A stretch of DNA of 64,000 bases from Methylomonas sp. MK1 (GTDB lineage: Bacteria > Pseudomonadota > Gammaproteobacteria > Methylococcales > Methylomonadaceae). Numbering within the stretch: position 1 is the stretch's first letter; the number at the start of each line of letters is the position of its first letter. Made by a program: the position numbers and the translations under genes. Positions 8,388 through 18,455 of the stretch are shown here, piece by piece. Where the stretch lies: NCBI RefSeq assembly GCF_000365425.1, contig NZ_AQOV01000001.1:3348001-3412000 (forward strand). Reading direction: 5' to 3'. The notes beneath the pieces were generated by a model that was given only the letters and a program-made list of their open reading frames with translations, searched no databases and was not told the DNA's origin.

Positions 8388-10145
8388 ATGAAACAAAAGC
8401 TGGAATCCCTGTTACAACAAGCCGTTACAGCCCTTAAAACTCAAGGTATTCTCGAAAACGATTTTATTGCGCAAATCAACTTAGAGCGCACTCGCGATGC
8501 GCAACACGGCGACTTCGCCACCAACCTGGCGATGTTACTGGCCAAGCCGGCCAAACTTAATCCTAGACAACTGGCCGAAAAAATCGTCGAGGCTCTGCCG
8601 AGCGATGCGCTGATCACCAAGGTTGATATCGCCGGCCCCGGATTTATCAATTTCTTCATCAATCCCGACAGCCAGTTCCAGATTGTCAAACAGGTACTCG
8701 ATGCCGGAGCGGAGTTCGGTTTAAGCAAGATTGGTGCGGGCAAACGCGTACAAGTCGAATTCGTTTCCGCCAATCCCACCGGGCCTTTGCATGTTGGCCA
8801 TGGTCGCGGCGCGGCTTACGGTTCGGCTGTGGCGGATTTGCTGGCGGCAGCCGGGTTTCAAGTCGAGCGAGAATACTATGTGAACGATGCCGGCCGGCAG
8901 ATGGATATTCTGGCTACCAGTGTCTGGCTGCGGTATCTGGAAGCCTGCGACGAGGTTCTGCCTTTTCCAAGCAACGGTTATCGCGGCGAATATGTCCGGG
9001 AGATTTCCGCGAATTTGCATAAGAAAGCCGGCGATGCCTACCGCCGAGCCGCCGCGCTAGTGATGGCGGATTTGCCCGCCGACGAGCCGCAAGGCGGCGA
9101 CAAGGAAAAACACATCGATGCGTTGATCGACCGTGCCAAAGCCTTGCTCGGCGACGCTTATAAAGAGGTATTTCAAGCCGGTCTGGACGAAATTCTGGAC
9201 GATATCAAAAACGACTTGGCCGAATTCGGCGTCAGCTATCAACAGTGGTTTTCCGAGCGCTCGCTGATGGACGATCATTCCGTCGAACAAGCCCTAAAGC
9301 GTCTGGATGCGGCCGGGTACCTTTACCAGCAGGAAGGCGCTACTTGGTTTGCCTCCAGTCGCCTGGGCGACGAAAAAGATAGAGTGGTGGTGCGTGATAA
9401 CGGTCAGACCACCTATTTTGCTTCCGATATTGCCTATCACATGAACAAGCTGGATCGCGGCTTCGATCAAATCGTCAACATCTGGGGTGCTGACCACCAC
9501 GGTTATATTCCGCGCGTGAAAGCGGCGATGCAAGCCCTGGGCGCCGACGAATCCAAGTTGAAAGTATTGCTGGTGCAATTTGCGATCTTGTATCGCGGCG
9601 ACGAAAAAGTACAAATGTCGACCCGCTCCGGCGAGTTTGTCACCCTAAGGCAACTGCGCAACGAAGTGGGTAGAGATGCGTGCCGCTTCTTTTACGTGAT
9701 GCGTAAATCCGAGCAACATATGGATTTCGATTTGAAACTAGCCACTTCCAGAAGCAACGAAAACCCGGTTTATTATGTGCAGTATGCGCATGCCAGGGTG
9801 TGTAGCGTGTTGCGCCAGATCGACGAAAAAGGTCGGCAACGCAATCCGCATTTGGGTATGGAGCATCTGAATCTGTTGACCGAAGAGCAGGAAGCCGCGT
9901 TACTGACTACACTTTCCAAATACCCGGAAGCTTTGGAACGTGCTGCTGTGAATTACGAGCCTCATCAATTGATTCATTACTTGCGTGAGCTGGCCAATCA
10001 GTTCCACAGTTATTACAACGCACACCAGTTCCTGGTAGACGACGACAAACTTTGTAATGCCCGCATTAATTTGATTTGTGCCGTCAAGCAAGTATTGGTC
10101 AACGCCCTATCCTTATTGAAAATCAATGCACCTGAAGCGATGTAA
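8388..10145 (+). CDS. argS: Arginyl-tRNA synthetase
   Basis: ArgS charges tRNA-Arg. The 585-residue protein has the N-terminal ArgS additional domain (1-110), the class I catalytic core with a HIGH-type motif ([13 protein letters not shown], about 130-142) and a degenerate KMSKS-type motif (VQMSTRSG, about 408-415). The C-terminal DALR anticodon-binding helical domain follows. Its TAA stop overlaps the ATG of the SPOR-domain gene by one base, so the two are coupled. Confidence 0.97.
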   Translation: MKQKLESLLQQAVTALKTQGILENDFIAQINLERTRDAQHGDFATNLAMLLAKPAKLNPRQLAEKIVEALPSDALITKVDIAGPGFINFFINPDSQFQIVKQVLDAGAEFGLSKIGAGKRVQVEFVSANPTGPLHVGHGRGAAYGSAVADLLAAAGFQVEREYYVNDAGRQMDILATSVWLRYLEACDEVLPFPSNGYRGEYVREISANLHKKAGDAYRRAAALVMADLPADEPQGGDKEKHIDALIDRAKALLGDAYKEVFQAGLDEILDDIKNDLAEFGVSYQQWFSERSLMDDHSVEQALKRLDAAGYLYQQEGATWFASSRLGDEKDRVVVRDNGQTTYFASDIAYHMNKLDRGFDQIVNIWGADHHGYIPRVKAAMQALGADESKLKVLLVQFAILYRGDEKVQMSTRSGEFVTLRQLRNEVGRDACRFFYVMRKSEQHMDFDLKLATSRSNENPVYYVQYAHARVCSVLRQIDEKGRQRNPHLGMEHLNLLTEEQEAALLTTLSKYPEALERAAVNYEPHQLIHYLRELANQFHSYYNAHQFLVDDDKLCNARINLICAVKQVLVNALSLLKINAPEAM

Positions 10146-10786
10146 TGGCCAGAGACTATAAGCACCGCGTTCAAAGCCCCAGTTACACCAACAGTCGCAG
10201 AAAGCCGAAAAAATCGTCGGTTGCGCCTTGGCGTTGGTTGCTGGTCATCGCGCTGATTGTAGCTTTTGGGGTGTTTCTGAATATGATCCGCAAAATGGTG
10301 CCGGAGTTGGTGGCAGGCAAGCAGGAAGCGGAAACACCGCAAATAGTGGAAAAGCTAAAGCAGGAATTACCGGTCAAACCGCAAACTCAAGCGGTCGTCG
10401 AGCCGGAAAAACCGGCGGAGCCGTCACAACCTGCGGAACCGGAAGAGCCGCGTTACGATTTTTATACCATACTGCCACAGGCGGAAGTCGTGGTGCCCGA
10501 TTACGAAATCAAAACCCGGGTACGTGAGCAGCTGGTCGGTAAAACCAAGGCGGCCAAATACATTATGCAGGCGGGTTCCTTCCGGGAGGCCTCGGAAGCC
10601 GAGCGCCACAAGGCTAAGCTGGCATCGCTCGGCATAGAGTCCCGGGTCGAGAAAGCTAAAGTCGGCAATGTTATCTGGCATCGCGTTAAGGTCGGTCCCT
10701 ACGATAATCCCGCCAGCGTTTCCACGATTAAGGAATTGCTGCAGAAAAACGGCATCGGTGTGATTGTTACCGAAAGCGGTCAATAA
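10145..10786 (+). CDS. SPOR domain-containing inner-membrane protein
   Basis: The 213-residue protein has a short basic cytoplasmic tail with many Lys/Arg, one membrane helix (about 30-48), a Pro/Glu/Gln-rich periplasmic linker, and a C-terminal SPOR domain (about 135-210, beginning KYIMQAGSFREASEAE). SPOR domains bind denuded septal peptidoglycan, so the protein is likely a divisome-associated FtsN-like factor. The argS-SPOR arrangement is common in gammaproteobacteria. No FtsN-specific essential motif could be judged, so I give no symbol. Confidence 0.9.
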   Translation: MARDYKHRVQSPSYTNSRRKPKKSSVAPWRWLLVIALIVAFGVFLNMIRKMVPELVAGKQEAETPQIVEKLKQELPVKPQTQAVVEPEKPAEPSQPAEPEEPRYDFYTILPQAEVVVPDYEIKTRVREQLVGKTKAAKYIMQAGSFREASEAERHKAKLASLGIESRVEKAKVGNVIWHRVKVGPYDNPASVSTIKELLQKNGIGVIVTESGQ

Positions 10787-10931
10787 GCGTTCGAATAAAT
10801 CCAGGGTTTTGCCTGGCATCGTTCAAGCAACTCTCCAGCGCAATGCTGTGTATACTGCGGTAGTAAATTAGATTGACTGGCTTGCTGTTTTAAGCTCTGA
10901 TAACTTCAACAATTACGAGAGGAGAGGTCTT

Positions 10932-11492
10932 ATGGTTAACAAAAAGACGATGGTGCTGATGCTGTTGGCGCTGATGATGCTGAACGGTTGCAGCCGAGGG
11001 TTTCGGGCTAGCGAAGTCAAAGATGACGATTTGGTCGAGGTAAGCTTCGAGGCGGTTGATCAGCTGATTCTCGATTTGCGCGAACCTTTACCTAAAGGTA
11101 GTTTGGTGGTTATCAATTCGCTGGTTAATGTCGGCGAACTGGAGCAAACGCTGGCGTTTGGCCGCATTGTCTCCGATCAAATTTCCTCGGCCTTTCATCG
11201 TTCCGGTTACCGGGTGATGGGTATGGAGTTGCCTACCGAAATTTTTGCTAAAAACGAAGCCGGCATTCTGCAACTGCCTGATAAAACCAAGGAAGCTTTA
11301 AATAACGTCGGGGCTAAAGCGGTCGTCGTAGGATCGTTTGCGCCAGGCTACAACAACGTCTACGTTTCGCTAAGGGTTGTGGACATCGCCAGTCAGAACG
11401 TGATTTCCTCCACCGACTATTCTGTGTCGATGGGGCCGGATGCCAAGGTTTTGGTTAAAAAACCGCCAGTACCTGCGCCAGTTAAGCCATAG
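10932..11492 (+). CDS. FlgO-domain outer-membrane lipoprotein
   Basis: The 186-residue protein starts with a lipoprotein signal ending in the lipobox MLNGCS (Cys at about 20). The mature part resembles the FlgO domain, known from an outer-membrane lipoprotein of Vibrio flagella. It includes LPKGSLVVINSLVNV and the GRIVSDQISSAFHRSGYRVMG helix-strand unit, and ends with a Pro-rich tail. No flagellar genes are nearby, so a general envelope role is possible. A good AGGAGAGG ribosome-binding site precedes the ATG. A perfect hairpin follows the gene. Confidence 0.75.
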   Translation: MVNKKTMVLMLLALMMLNGCSRGFRASEVKDDDLVEVSFEAVDQLILDLREPLPKGSLVVINSLVNVGELEQTLAFGRIVSDQISSAFHRSGYRVMGMELPTEIFAKNEAGILQLPDKTKEALNNVGAKAVVVGSFAPGYNNVYVSLRVVDIASQNVISSTDYSVSMGPDAKVLVKKPPVPAPVKP

Positions 11493-11506
11493 TACCCAAC
11501 TATTCA

Positions 11507-11530
11507 GCGGATTGCCTTTTGGCAATCCGC
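11507..11530. terminator. Hairpin between convergent genes
   Basis: GCGGATTGCC (11507-11516) pairs perfectly with GGCAATCCGC (11521-11530) around a TTTT loop. It lacks a T run on the plus strand, so it may be a weak or Rho-assisted terminator for the FlgO-like gene. Confidence 0.5.
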
Positions 11531-11582
11531 CCCTCGCTACAGTTAAGCCGTCAGGCTCGACGCACTATAAATCCAACCGTAA

Positions 11583-12599
11583 TCACAGCTGTTCGTGGCC
11601 CAAGTTCTGTGCCAAAAACCCAGAAATTGCCTGCGTTGTGTCGAAATTGCCGTAAGCCAATAGTAATTTGGCGTAAGCCGCTTCCAACGACGTATTCCAG
11701 ATCATTTCCGCGCCCACATCCAACAGCTCGCGAGTTGAGGCGTATGCGCTTTCTGAATATAGCGCCGGTGTCAGATATATTTTGACACCCTGTCTGGTGC
11801 AATGTTTGACGAACTCCACCAGGCTGTATTGCTCTCCTGCTGCACTTGACGCGCAAGCCGTCCCGGAATGGTACAGGTCGTGCAGCACTGCATCGACGTT
11901 ATCGAGATTGTAGACAGAGTAATCCAGGCCGGGATAAGGTCTGATCACCAATATTCGCTTGGAAAAGTCGGGTTTAAGCGCAATAGGCGAACGCGTACCT
12001 AGCGCCAAATTTTGCAGAGGCTGGAACCGCCCGTCCTCGAAGCGCATCCAGGCCTGCGACTGCACGCTGATGAAATCGCTACTTAACGGCAGGCAGGACG
12101 ATAGGCGACAGCCGAGATGAATCAGCATCGCTTGTCCCTGATTTCGATACGGCACAAACACGCCGGCTCGGCCAAGTTGGCGTATAAATTCCACCGCACA
12201 CAGAAAGTTGGCCACGCCGTTGGCTTGGGGATTGTCTAGCGGCAGATCGCTGGAAACCAGCAGCAGCGGAATCGACAAACCATTAAAATACAGGCTCAGC
12301 GCAGCGGCGCTAAAGGCCAGGCTGTCGGTGCCGTGGGTGATGATGATGCCGTCGAATTGGCTAATATCTTCGGCTTCAATCGAAGCGATGATCTGCGGCC
12401 AGTGGCTGGGATGTAGGTTTTCGCTGAGAATCTGCAAGGGTTGCAAGCTTTTGAAGCTTACCGAACCCGGCTTGGGGTCTTGTTCTGCAAAGAGTTGCAA
12501 TAACTTATAACCGGCGCTGCCGTCGGTATTGATGGTGTTGCCGCTGAGTTGCGAACCAATGGTGCCGCCCGTAAACACCAGCAGGATGTTTTTCTTCAT
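11583..12599 (-). CDS. Asparaginase family protein
   Basis: The 338-residue protein belongs to the type I/II asparaginase family, which hydrolyses asparagine to aspartate and ammonia. The first catalytic threonine motif TGGTIGS is at residues 10-16, and the second, THGTDSL, at 88-94. There is no signal peptide, pointing to the cytoplasmic form. The region around 180-250 is less conserved than in AnsA, so related amidase activity cannot be excluded. The gene diverges from folA with a 56 bp gap holding both promoters. Confidence 0.88.
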   Translation of the reverse strand: MKKNILLVFTGGTIGSQLSGNTINTDGSAGYKLLQLFAEQDPKPGSVSFKSLQPLQILSENLHPSHWPQIIASIEAEDISQFDGIIITHGTDSLAFSAAALSLYFNGLSIPLLLVSSDLPLDNPQANGVANFLCAVEFIRQLGRAGVFVPYRNQGQAMLIHLGCRLSSCLPLSSDFISVQSQAWMRFEDGRFQPLQNLALGTRSPIALKPDFSKRILVIRPYPGLDYSVYNLDNVDAVLHDLYHSGTACASSAAGEQYSLVEFVKHCTRQGVKIYLTPALYSESAYASTRELLDVGAEMIWNTSLEAAYAKLLLAYGNFDTTQAISGFLAQNLGHEQL

Positions 12600-12655
12600 A
12601 AACGATGGTTTCTAGTATGATGTTTTGCTTACAAAGCCCATCTTAAACACTCCGC

Positions 12656-13162
12656 ATGAAAATATCACTGATCGTGGCGATGTCCAGTAATCGTGCCATT
12701 GGCCTGAACGGCCAAATGCCTTGGCATCTCTCGGCCGACTTGAAACGCTTCAAGCAAATCACTATGGGTGCGCCAATATTGATGGGCCGTAAAACGTTTG
12801 AGGCTATCGGCCGGCCTTTGCCGGGACGGGAGAACATCATTATCAGCCGCGATCCGAGTTATCAGCAGCCCGGTTGCAGGGTGTTTGGCGACATCGATAG
12901 CGTGTTGCAACGCTATGCCGATAGCCCGGAATTATTCGTGATTGGCGGCGCCACCTTATACGAAGCAATGCTGTCGTATGCCGATTATTTGTACCTGACT
13001 GAAATCCACAATACTTTCGCGGGCGACACTTTTTTCCCGGAGATCGATGCCAGTCAATGGCGGGAAGTTGCCAGGGACGATGTTAAAAACGATCAAGCCG
13101 TTGATTTTAGCTACAGTTTTTTAAAGCTGGAACACATCCGGGTTGGTTCTGGCGGGCGCTAG
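12656..13162 (+). CDS. folA: Dihydrofolate reductase
   Basis: FolA reduces dihydrofolate to tetrahydrofolate with NADPH. The 168-residue protein shows the family motifs: ISLIVAMSSNRAIGLNGQMPWHL (split over residues 3-25, including the conserved Met20-type loop and Trp22), PILMGRKTFEAIGRPLPGR (NADPH binding) and FVIGGATLYEAML. The acidic residue after the PWHL motif is present (SADLKRFK). It is monocistronic and divergent from the asparaginase gene. Confidence 0.96.
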   Translation: MKISLIVAMSSNRAIGLNGQMPWHLSADLKRFKQITMGAPILMGRKTFEAIGRPLPGRENIIISRDPSYQQPGCRVFGDIDSVLQRYADSPELFVIGGATLYEAMLSYADYLYLTEIHNTFAGDTFFPEIDASQWREVARDDVKNDQAVDFSYSFLKLEHIRVGSGGR

Positions 13163-13192
13163 ATTTTAGCGGTCGGTTAGAATTGGGCATTT

Positions 13193-13232
13193 TTGTCATA
13201 AAACTGTCACATTTGCTTCATACTATTGTCAT
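13193..13232 (+). promoter_or_regulatory. Two tandem Pho boxes upstream of pstS
   Basis: Four 7-base PhoB half-sites lie at exact 11 bp steps: TTGTCAT (13193), CTGTCAC (13204), GCTTCAT (13215) and TTGTCAT (13226). The first pair, with its AAAA spacer, is close to the consensus Pho box. The last repeat ends about 10 bp before a CAATAT -10-like hexamer (13243), the usual geometry for PhoB-activated promoters lacking a -35 box. Confidence 0.88.
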
Positions 13233-13281
13233 GCTAGGTTGGCAATATGAATCTTAAGTTTTAAACATTTCGAGAAAATAT

Positions 13282-14271
13282 ATGAAAAATACATTCAAGC
13301 TGAAATCGCTGGTTTTAGGATTTGGTTTTGCATCGACTGCTTTGCTCGGCGGTGAAGCAGTGGCGGCTCCCGCGACATTGGATCCGGCTTTGCCTGAATA
13401 TGCGGCAGCCAGCGGCGTGTCCGGCAACATCTCCAGCGTTGGCTCGGATACTTTGGCTAACTTGATGACCTTGTGGGCCGAAGAATTCGGCAAGATTTAC
13501 CCCAACGTCAACATTCAGATTCAAGCAGCCGGTTCTTCGACCGCTCCACCAGCGTTGACCGAAGGCACCGCTAATCTGGGTCCGATGAGCCGGAAAATGA
13601 AAGATAACGAAATTGACGATTTCGAAAGCAAATACGGTTACAAACCGACCGCGATTCCGGTTGCTATCGATGCGCTGGCGGTTTTCGTCAACAAGGATAA
13701 CCCGGTTAAAGGCTTAAGCATTCCGCAAGTGGATGCGATTTTGTCCTCAACCCGTAAATGTGGTTATGCCACTGATATCACCACTTGGGGCCAAGCCGGC
13801 CTGACTGGCGGTTGGGCAAGCAAACCTATTCAGTTGTATGGCCGTAACTCGGTGTCCGGTACTTACGGTTTCTTTAAAGATGAAGCCTTGTGCAAAGGCG
13901 ATTTCAAAAGCAACGTCAACGAGCAACCTGGTTCCGCTTCGGTTGTGCAATCGGTTACTACATCTGCAAACGGCATCGGCTATTCCGGTATCGGTTACTC
14001 CACCTCGGGTGTAAAAGCCGTGCCACTGGCGCTGAAAGACGGCCAGCCGTTTGTTGAAGCTTCTCCTGAGAACGCCACATCAGGTGCGTACCCGCTGTCA
14101 CGTTTCTTGTATATTTACGTAAACAAAAAACCTAACGAGCCGCTGGCCCCTATGGAAAAAGAGTTTTTCAAAATGGTCTTGTCCAAAACCGGCCAACAAG
14201 TCGTGATCAAGGACGGCTATATTCCGCTGCCAGCCAAGGCAGTCGAAAAAGCTTTGACTCTGATTCAGTAA
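13282..14271 (+). CDS. pstS: Phosphate ABC transporter, periplasmic phosphate-binding protein
   Basis: PstS captures phosphate in the periplasm for the PstCAB transporter. The 329-residue protein has a signal peptide (1-28, ending AVA-AP). It has phosphate-site motifs [36 protein letters not shown] and, later, [16 protein letters not shown]. The sequence is of the long proteobacterial PstS type with a disordered-like start. It is first in the operon, behind two Pho boxes, and is separated from pstC by 216 bp with a terminator-like hairpin, so it is likely made in excess over the membrane subunits. Confidence 0.95.
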   Translation: MKNTFKLKSLVLGFGFASTALLGGEAVAAPATLDPALPEYAAASGVSGNISSVGSDTLANLMTLWAEEFGKIYPNVNIQIQAAGSSTAPPALTEGTANLGPMSRKMKDNEIDDFESKYGYKPTAIPVAIDALAVFVNKDNPVKGLSIPQVDAILSSTRKCGYATDITTWGQAGLTGGWASKPIQLYGRNSVSGTYGFFKDEALCKGDFKSNVNEQPGSASVVQSVTTSANGIGYSGIGYSTSGVKAVPLALKDGQPFVEASPENATSGAYPLSRFLYIYVNKKPNEPLAPMEKEFFKMVLSKTGQQVVIKDGYIPLPAKAVEKALTLIQ

Positions 14272-14394
14272 TTACATCAGCCAAGGATGCCTGATAAAGG
14301 GACAATTCTGCATGGATGCAGCAAGGGATTGGCTAATACCAACAATGTCATTGCCCCTCTCGCCAAGTAATGGCGGATGATCTTGTATAATATC

Positions 14395-14428
14395 AAGCCG
14401 ATAATTCTCCAGTTTTATCGGCTTTTTT
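14395..14428 (+). terminator. Intrinsic terminator/attenuator between pstS and pstC
   Basis: AAGCCGATAA (14395-14404) pairs with TTATCGGCTT (14415-14424), and the run of six T spans 14423-14428. It is a standard intrinsic terminator inside the phosphate operon. Partial read-through would give more pstS than pstCAB message. Confidence 0.8.
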
Positions 14429-14487
14429 GTCTCTGACCGCGTTGCGATTGTTCGGCGCCGCTTTTTGTTAACCCACGATACCTTGTT

Positions 14488-16767
14488 ATGACTGAAGCCC
14501 ATTCCACTCAAGCGAAAGCCACGCTGTTTCAGACGGCGACTAGTGAGCGCTATCAGCGTTGGCGGCTAGTAAAGGACAAAATGGTGGCTCGCGGCGTCGT
14601 AGCCGGCGGGTTGAGTATTATCCTGGCGGTGGTGTTAATCTTTTTTTATCTGTTGTATGTGGTTTTTCCGATACTGCTGCCCTCTCATGCGGAAGCGATC
14701 GGCCGTTACGACGTACCCGAGCAGGCGTTGGGCAATACCGTTTTTCTGTCGATGGAAGAGCAGAACGAAGTGGCCGTGCGTTTTACCGATACCGGCAAAG
14801 CGATATTTTTTAGCGTCGCCACCGGCCAGCTAATTCGCTCCGAAGCATTGCCGATTCCCGAGCAAGTGCAAATTACCAGCTACGCGCACGGCGGCGTCGA
14901 TAAAGGTGTCATCGCCTTTGGTTTGTCGGATGGCCGTGCCGTGGTGGTTAAACACGATTACAAATTGTCATATCCCAATGGGAAGCGGGCAATTACCCCG
15001 GCTATTCAATATCCGCTAGGCGCCGAACCGCTGGTGGTGGATAAGCAAGGCCAGGCGCTAACCAAGCTGGCGGTGAAGTTAGGCGATAAAAACAGCACTT
15101 TGCTGGCAAAAACCGCTGATAACCGCATGGTCTTGAGCAGTCTCGGCAAAAAAGAATCGCTGTTCGACGATGAAGCCACTTGGGAAGCCACCGATTCGGT
15201 GGTTGAGATGGCCGCGGATGAAGTGGATTTCATCCTGCTGGATAAAGAACTGCGCAACCTATACCTGGCCAGCCGTGCCGGGGATTTGACTGTGGTCGAT
15301 ATTCTCGACAAGAGCAAACCCGAGATCAAACATAAATTGAATGTGCTGCACCAAGGCGTGCAAATCAGCAGCATGGAGTTCTTGAACGGCGATATTTCGC
15401 TGTTGATAGGCGATACCAGCGGTGTGATGGCGCAGTGGTCCATGGTCCGCGACCAGCAAAACCATTTCAGCATTGAAAAATTGCGGGCGTTTAAAGTATC
15501 CGACGCGCCGATTATTACCATTAACCCGGAACAGCGCCGCAAAGGCATGTTGGCAGCCGACGCCAACGGCGAGATCGGGATATACAGTTCCACCGCCGCA
15601 CGGGAATTGATCAAGGAAAAAATCGCCGGCGGAAAGCCTGTTTCCGTCACCTTGTCGCCGCGCGCCAACGCGATGTTACTGCAAACCGAAGACGGCAAAA
15701 TCAATCATTGGACTATCGAAAACGAACATCCGGAAGTGTCGTGGAGTTCGTTATGGAACAAGGTTTGGTACGAAAGTTATCCAAAACCCGATTACATCTG
15801 GCAATCATCGGCGGCCAGTAACGATTTCGAACCGAAAATGAGCTTAACGCCGCTGGTGTTCGGCACCTTAAAAGCTTCGTTCTACGCGATGTTGATGGGC
15901 GTGCCGCTGGCTTTGTTTGGGGCGATTTATACTGGCTATTTCATGGCGCCCAGCGTGCGCCAGTACGTGAAGCCGGGCGTGGAAATCATGGGCGCTTTGC
16001 CGACCGTGATTCTGGGCTTTTTGGCCGGTTTGTGGCTGGCGCCTTTCGTGGAAGCCAATCTGACCGGGATTTTTGCGTTGTTGATGATCGTGCCCTTGTC
16101 GGTGATGATTTTTGCTTATTTTTGGCAATTCGTACCGGAACAAACCCGTCACAAAATTCCCGACGGCTGGGATGCGGTGGTGCTGATCCCGGTGGTCATA
16201 TTCGGCGCCTGGTTGTCTTTTCAGTTAAGTCCGTCCATCGAAGCCTTGTGTTTTCACGGCGATTTGCGCACCTGGATGCGAGAGGAATTCGGCATCGGTT
16301 ACGATCAACGCAATACTCTGGTGGTTGGTTTAGCGATGGGTTTTGCCGTGATTCCGATGATTTTCTCCATTGCCGAAGACGCGATTTTCAGTGTACCCAA
16401 GCATTTGACTACCGGCTCGTTGGCGCTGGGCGCCACGCCTTGGCAGACCATGACCAAAGTCGTGTTACTAACCGCCAGCCCCGGTATTTTTTCGGCGATC
16501 ATGATCGGTTTCGGTCGTGCGGTTGGCGAAACGATGATCGTTTTGATGGCTACCGGCAATACCGCGGTGATGGATTTGAGCATTTTCCAGGGCTTGCGTA
16601 CCCTATCCGCCAATATTGCGGTGGAAATGCCCGAGTCGGAAGTGAATAGTACCCACTATCGCGTGTTGTTCCTGGCCGCGCTGGTGTTGTTCATGTTTAC
16701 TTTCGTAGTCAATACCCTGGCTGAAGTTATTCGCCAAAATCTAAGACAAAAATACAGCTCATTATGA
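14488..16767 (+). CDS. pstC: Phosphate ABC transporter permease PstC, long form
   Basis: PstC is one of two inner-membrane permeases of the Pst transporter. At 759 residues it is far longer than the E. coli form (about 320). A first membrane helix (about 38-62) is followed by a periplasmic region of some 390 residues that reads like a beta-propeller-type domain (many short G/D-containing strands). The canonical permease with six helices begins near residue 455. The ABC-contact loop GSLALGATPWQTMTKVV lies near 645. The extended form is known in Pseudomonas and Vibrio relatives. Its stop overlaps the pstA start (ATGATGA). Confidence 0.92.
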   Translation: MTEAHSTQAKATLFQTATSERYQRWRLVKDKMVARGVVAGGLSIILAVVLIFFYLLYVVFPILLPSHAEAIGRYDVPEQALGNTVFLSMEEQNEVAVRFTDTGKAIFFSVATGQLIRSEALPIPEQVQITSYAHGGVDKGVIAFGLSDGRAVVVKHDYKLSYPNGKRAITPAIQYPLGAEPLVVDKQGQALTKLAVKLGDKNSTLLAKTADNRMVLSSLGKKESLFDDEATWEATDSVVEMAADEVDFILLDKELRNLYLASRAGDLTVVDILDKSKPEIKHKLNVLHQGVQISSMEFLNGDISLLIGDTSGVMAQWSMVRDQQNHFSIEKLRAFKVSDAPIITINPEQRRKGMLAADANGEIGIYSSTAARELIKEKIAGGKPVSVTLSPRANAMLLQTEDGKINHWTIENEHPEVSWSSLWNKVWYESYPKPDYIWQSSAASNDFEPKMSLTPLVFGTLKASFYAMLMGVPLALFGAIYTGYFMAPSVRQYVKPGVEIMGALPTVILGFLAGLWLAPFVEANLTGIFALLMIVPLSVMIFAYFWQFVPEQTRHKIPDGWDAVVLIPVVIFGAWLSFQLSPSIEALCFHGDLRTWMREEFGIGYDQRNTLVVGLAMGFAVIPMIFSIAEDAIFSVPKHLTTGSLALGATPWQTMTKVVLLTASPGIFSAIMIGFGRAVGETMIVLMATGNTAVMDLSIFQGLRTLSANIAVEMPESEVNSTHYRVLFLAALVLFMFTFVVNTLAEVIRQNLRQKYSSL

Positions 16768-18419
16768 TGAAAGCATGGTTTAAGAGCGGTTCGCCCTGGA
16801 TATGGATGACCGCCGGCGCGGTCAGTTTAAATCTGATACTGGTGGTGGGCTTACTGCTGCTGATTGCGGTGCGGGGGTTGGGGCATTTCTGGCCGGCCGA
16901 CATCATTGAATATCGTTATCAAGATCGCGATGGCCCGGAAAGCTCCATCATCGGTGAAGCGGTGGCGACTTCGTTACTGCCCGCAGCGCAAGCCAGGGCC
17001 GCCGGCCATGAGTTGCTGGATAACGGCGAATACTTGGTGCAGCATCTGGTAAAAACCGGTAACCGCGATATTCTCGGTAGCGATTTTCGCTGGATCCAGC
17101 AGCAATACATTCACAGCCAATCCACGCCGGACGATTTGATCATGGTCGAACGCCGCGAGTGGGGCAATTTCTATGGCCGATTGCTGGCGGTTAAGGAAGA
17201 CGGCGTGGTAATCGCCCAGGGCGAGCAGGCCTGGCAGGTGGCGCAACAGAAACTGGCAACCGTGCTGAATCAGCACGACGAAATCGATAGTTTGCAGGAT
17301 CACGAAGTCGGTGCGATCAACTATGAACTGGAGCGGCTGCGCTTGAAGCAGCGTGGGCTGGAACTGAAAAATGCCTGGAACGATGCTGCTAAGCAGGAGT
17401 TTGCCGCGCAAAAACAGACTTATGAAAAACAATACCAAGTGATCCAGCAACAAATCGGCAAGCTGAGCAAGGAAAGCAAACGCTATAGCTTGGTGGTTGC
17501 GGAAGCCGGAAACAAGGAAATTAGTCTGCCCTTGAATCGGGTGGTGAAAATGACCCGCCCCAACACGATGAGCGTGCTGGACAAATGCGGCGAATATGTC
17601 GCTAATTTCGCCACTTTTGTGAGCGACGAACCGCGTGAAGCCAATACCGAAGGCGGTATTTTCCCGGCTATTTTCGGTACTGTGTTGATGGTGATGCTGA
17701 TGGCGGTCGTCGTCACGCCGTTCGGGGTAATCGCTGCGGTTTACCTACGTGAATACGCCAAGCAGGGCTTTATTACCCGAGTGATCCGAATTGCCGTTAA
17801 TAATCTGGCCGGCGTACCGTCTATCGTTTACGGTGTGTTCGGCTTGGGTTTTTTCGTGTACATCATCGGCGGCAATATCGACCGCTTGTTTTTCCCGGAA
17901 GCCGCGCCCGCCCCGGTCTTCGGTACGCCCGGTTTGCTGTGGGCGTCGTTGACGCTGGCCTTGATGACCTTACCGGTGGTAATCGTGGCTACCGAGGAAG
18001 GTTTGTCGCGGATTCCCAAATCGATTCGAGAAGGCAGTTTGGCGCTGGGCGCCACCAAAGCCGAAACCCTATGGCGCACCGTATTGCCGATGGCTAGCCC
18101 GGCGATCATGACCGGCTTGATTTTAGCGGTGGCGCGTGCAGCCGGCGAAGTAGCACCCTTGATGCTGGTCGGCGTAGTGAAACTGGCGCCGACTTTACCT
18201 TTAGACGGCAATTTTCCTTATTTGCATCTGGATAGAAAGTTTATGCATTTAGGGTTTCATATTTACGACGTCGGCTTCCAGAGTCCGAATGTCGAAGCCG
18301 CCAGACCTTTGGTTTACGCGACGTCATTATTACTGGTGATGGTGATTATTGGTCTGAACATGTTCGCTATCTCGATACGTAACAATCTGCGGGAAAAATA
18401 CCGCGCCCTGGAAAATTAA
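16764..18419 (+). CDS. pstA: Phosphate ABC transporter permease PstA, long form
   Basis: PstA pairs with PstC. The 551-residue protein also carries an insert. After the first membrane helix (about 10-35), a periplasmic, coiled-coil-prone region rich in Glu/Gln/Lys (about 140-240) precedes the permease domain (from about 290). The ABC-contact loop is GSLALGATKAETLWRTVLP (about 425-443). The start overlaps the pstC stop (ATGATGA at 16764-16770), with two candidate ATGs in tandem. Confidence 0.92.
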   Translation: MMKAWFKSGSPWIWMTAGAVSLNLILVVGLLLLIAVRGLGHFWPADIIEYRYQDRDGPESSIIGEAVATSLLPAAQARAAGHELLDNGEYLVQHLVKTGNRDILGSDFRWIQQQYIHSQSTPDDLIMVERREWGNFYGRLLAVKEDGVVIAQGEQAWQVAQQKLATVLNQHDEIDSLQDHEVGAINYELERLRLKQRGLELKNAWNDAAKQEFAAQKQTYEKQYQVIQQQIGKLSKESKRYSLVVAEAGNKEISLPLNRVVKMTRPNTMSVLDKCGEYVANFATFVSDEPREANTEGGIFPAIFGTVLMVMLMAVVVTPFGVIAAVYLREYAKQGFITRVIRIAVNNLAGVPSIVYGVFGLGFFVYIIGGNIDRLFFPEAAPAPVFGTPGLLWASLTLALMTLPVVIVATEEGLSRIPKSIREGSLALGATKAETLWRTVLPMASPAIMTGLILAVARAAGEVAPLMLVGVVKLAPTLPLDGNFPYLHLDRKFMHLGFHIYDVGFQSPNVEAARPLVYATSLLLVMVIIGLNMFAISIRNNLREKYRALEN

Positions 18420-18455
18420 ATTCGCATATCCATCCGGAAGACTGGACCCCATACC

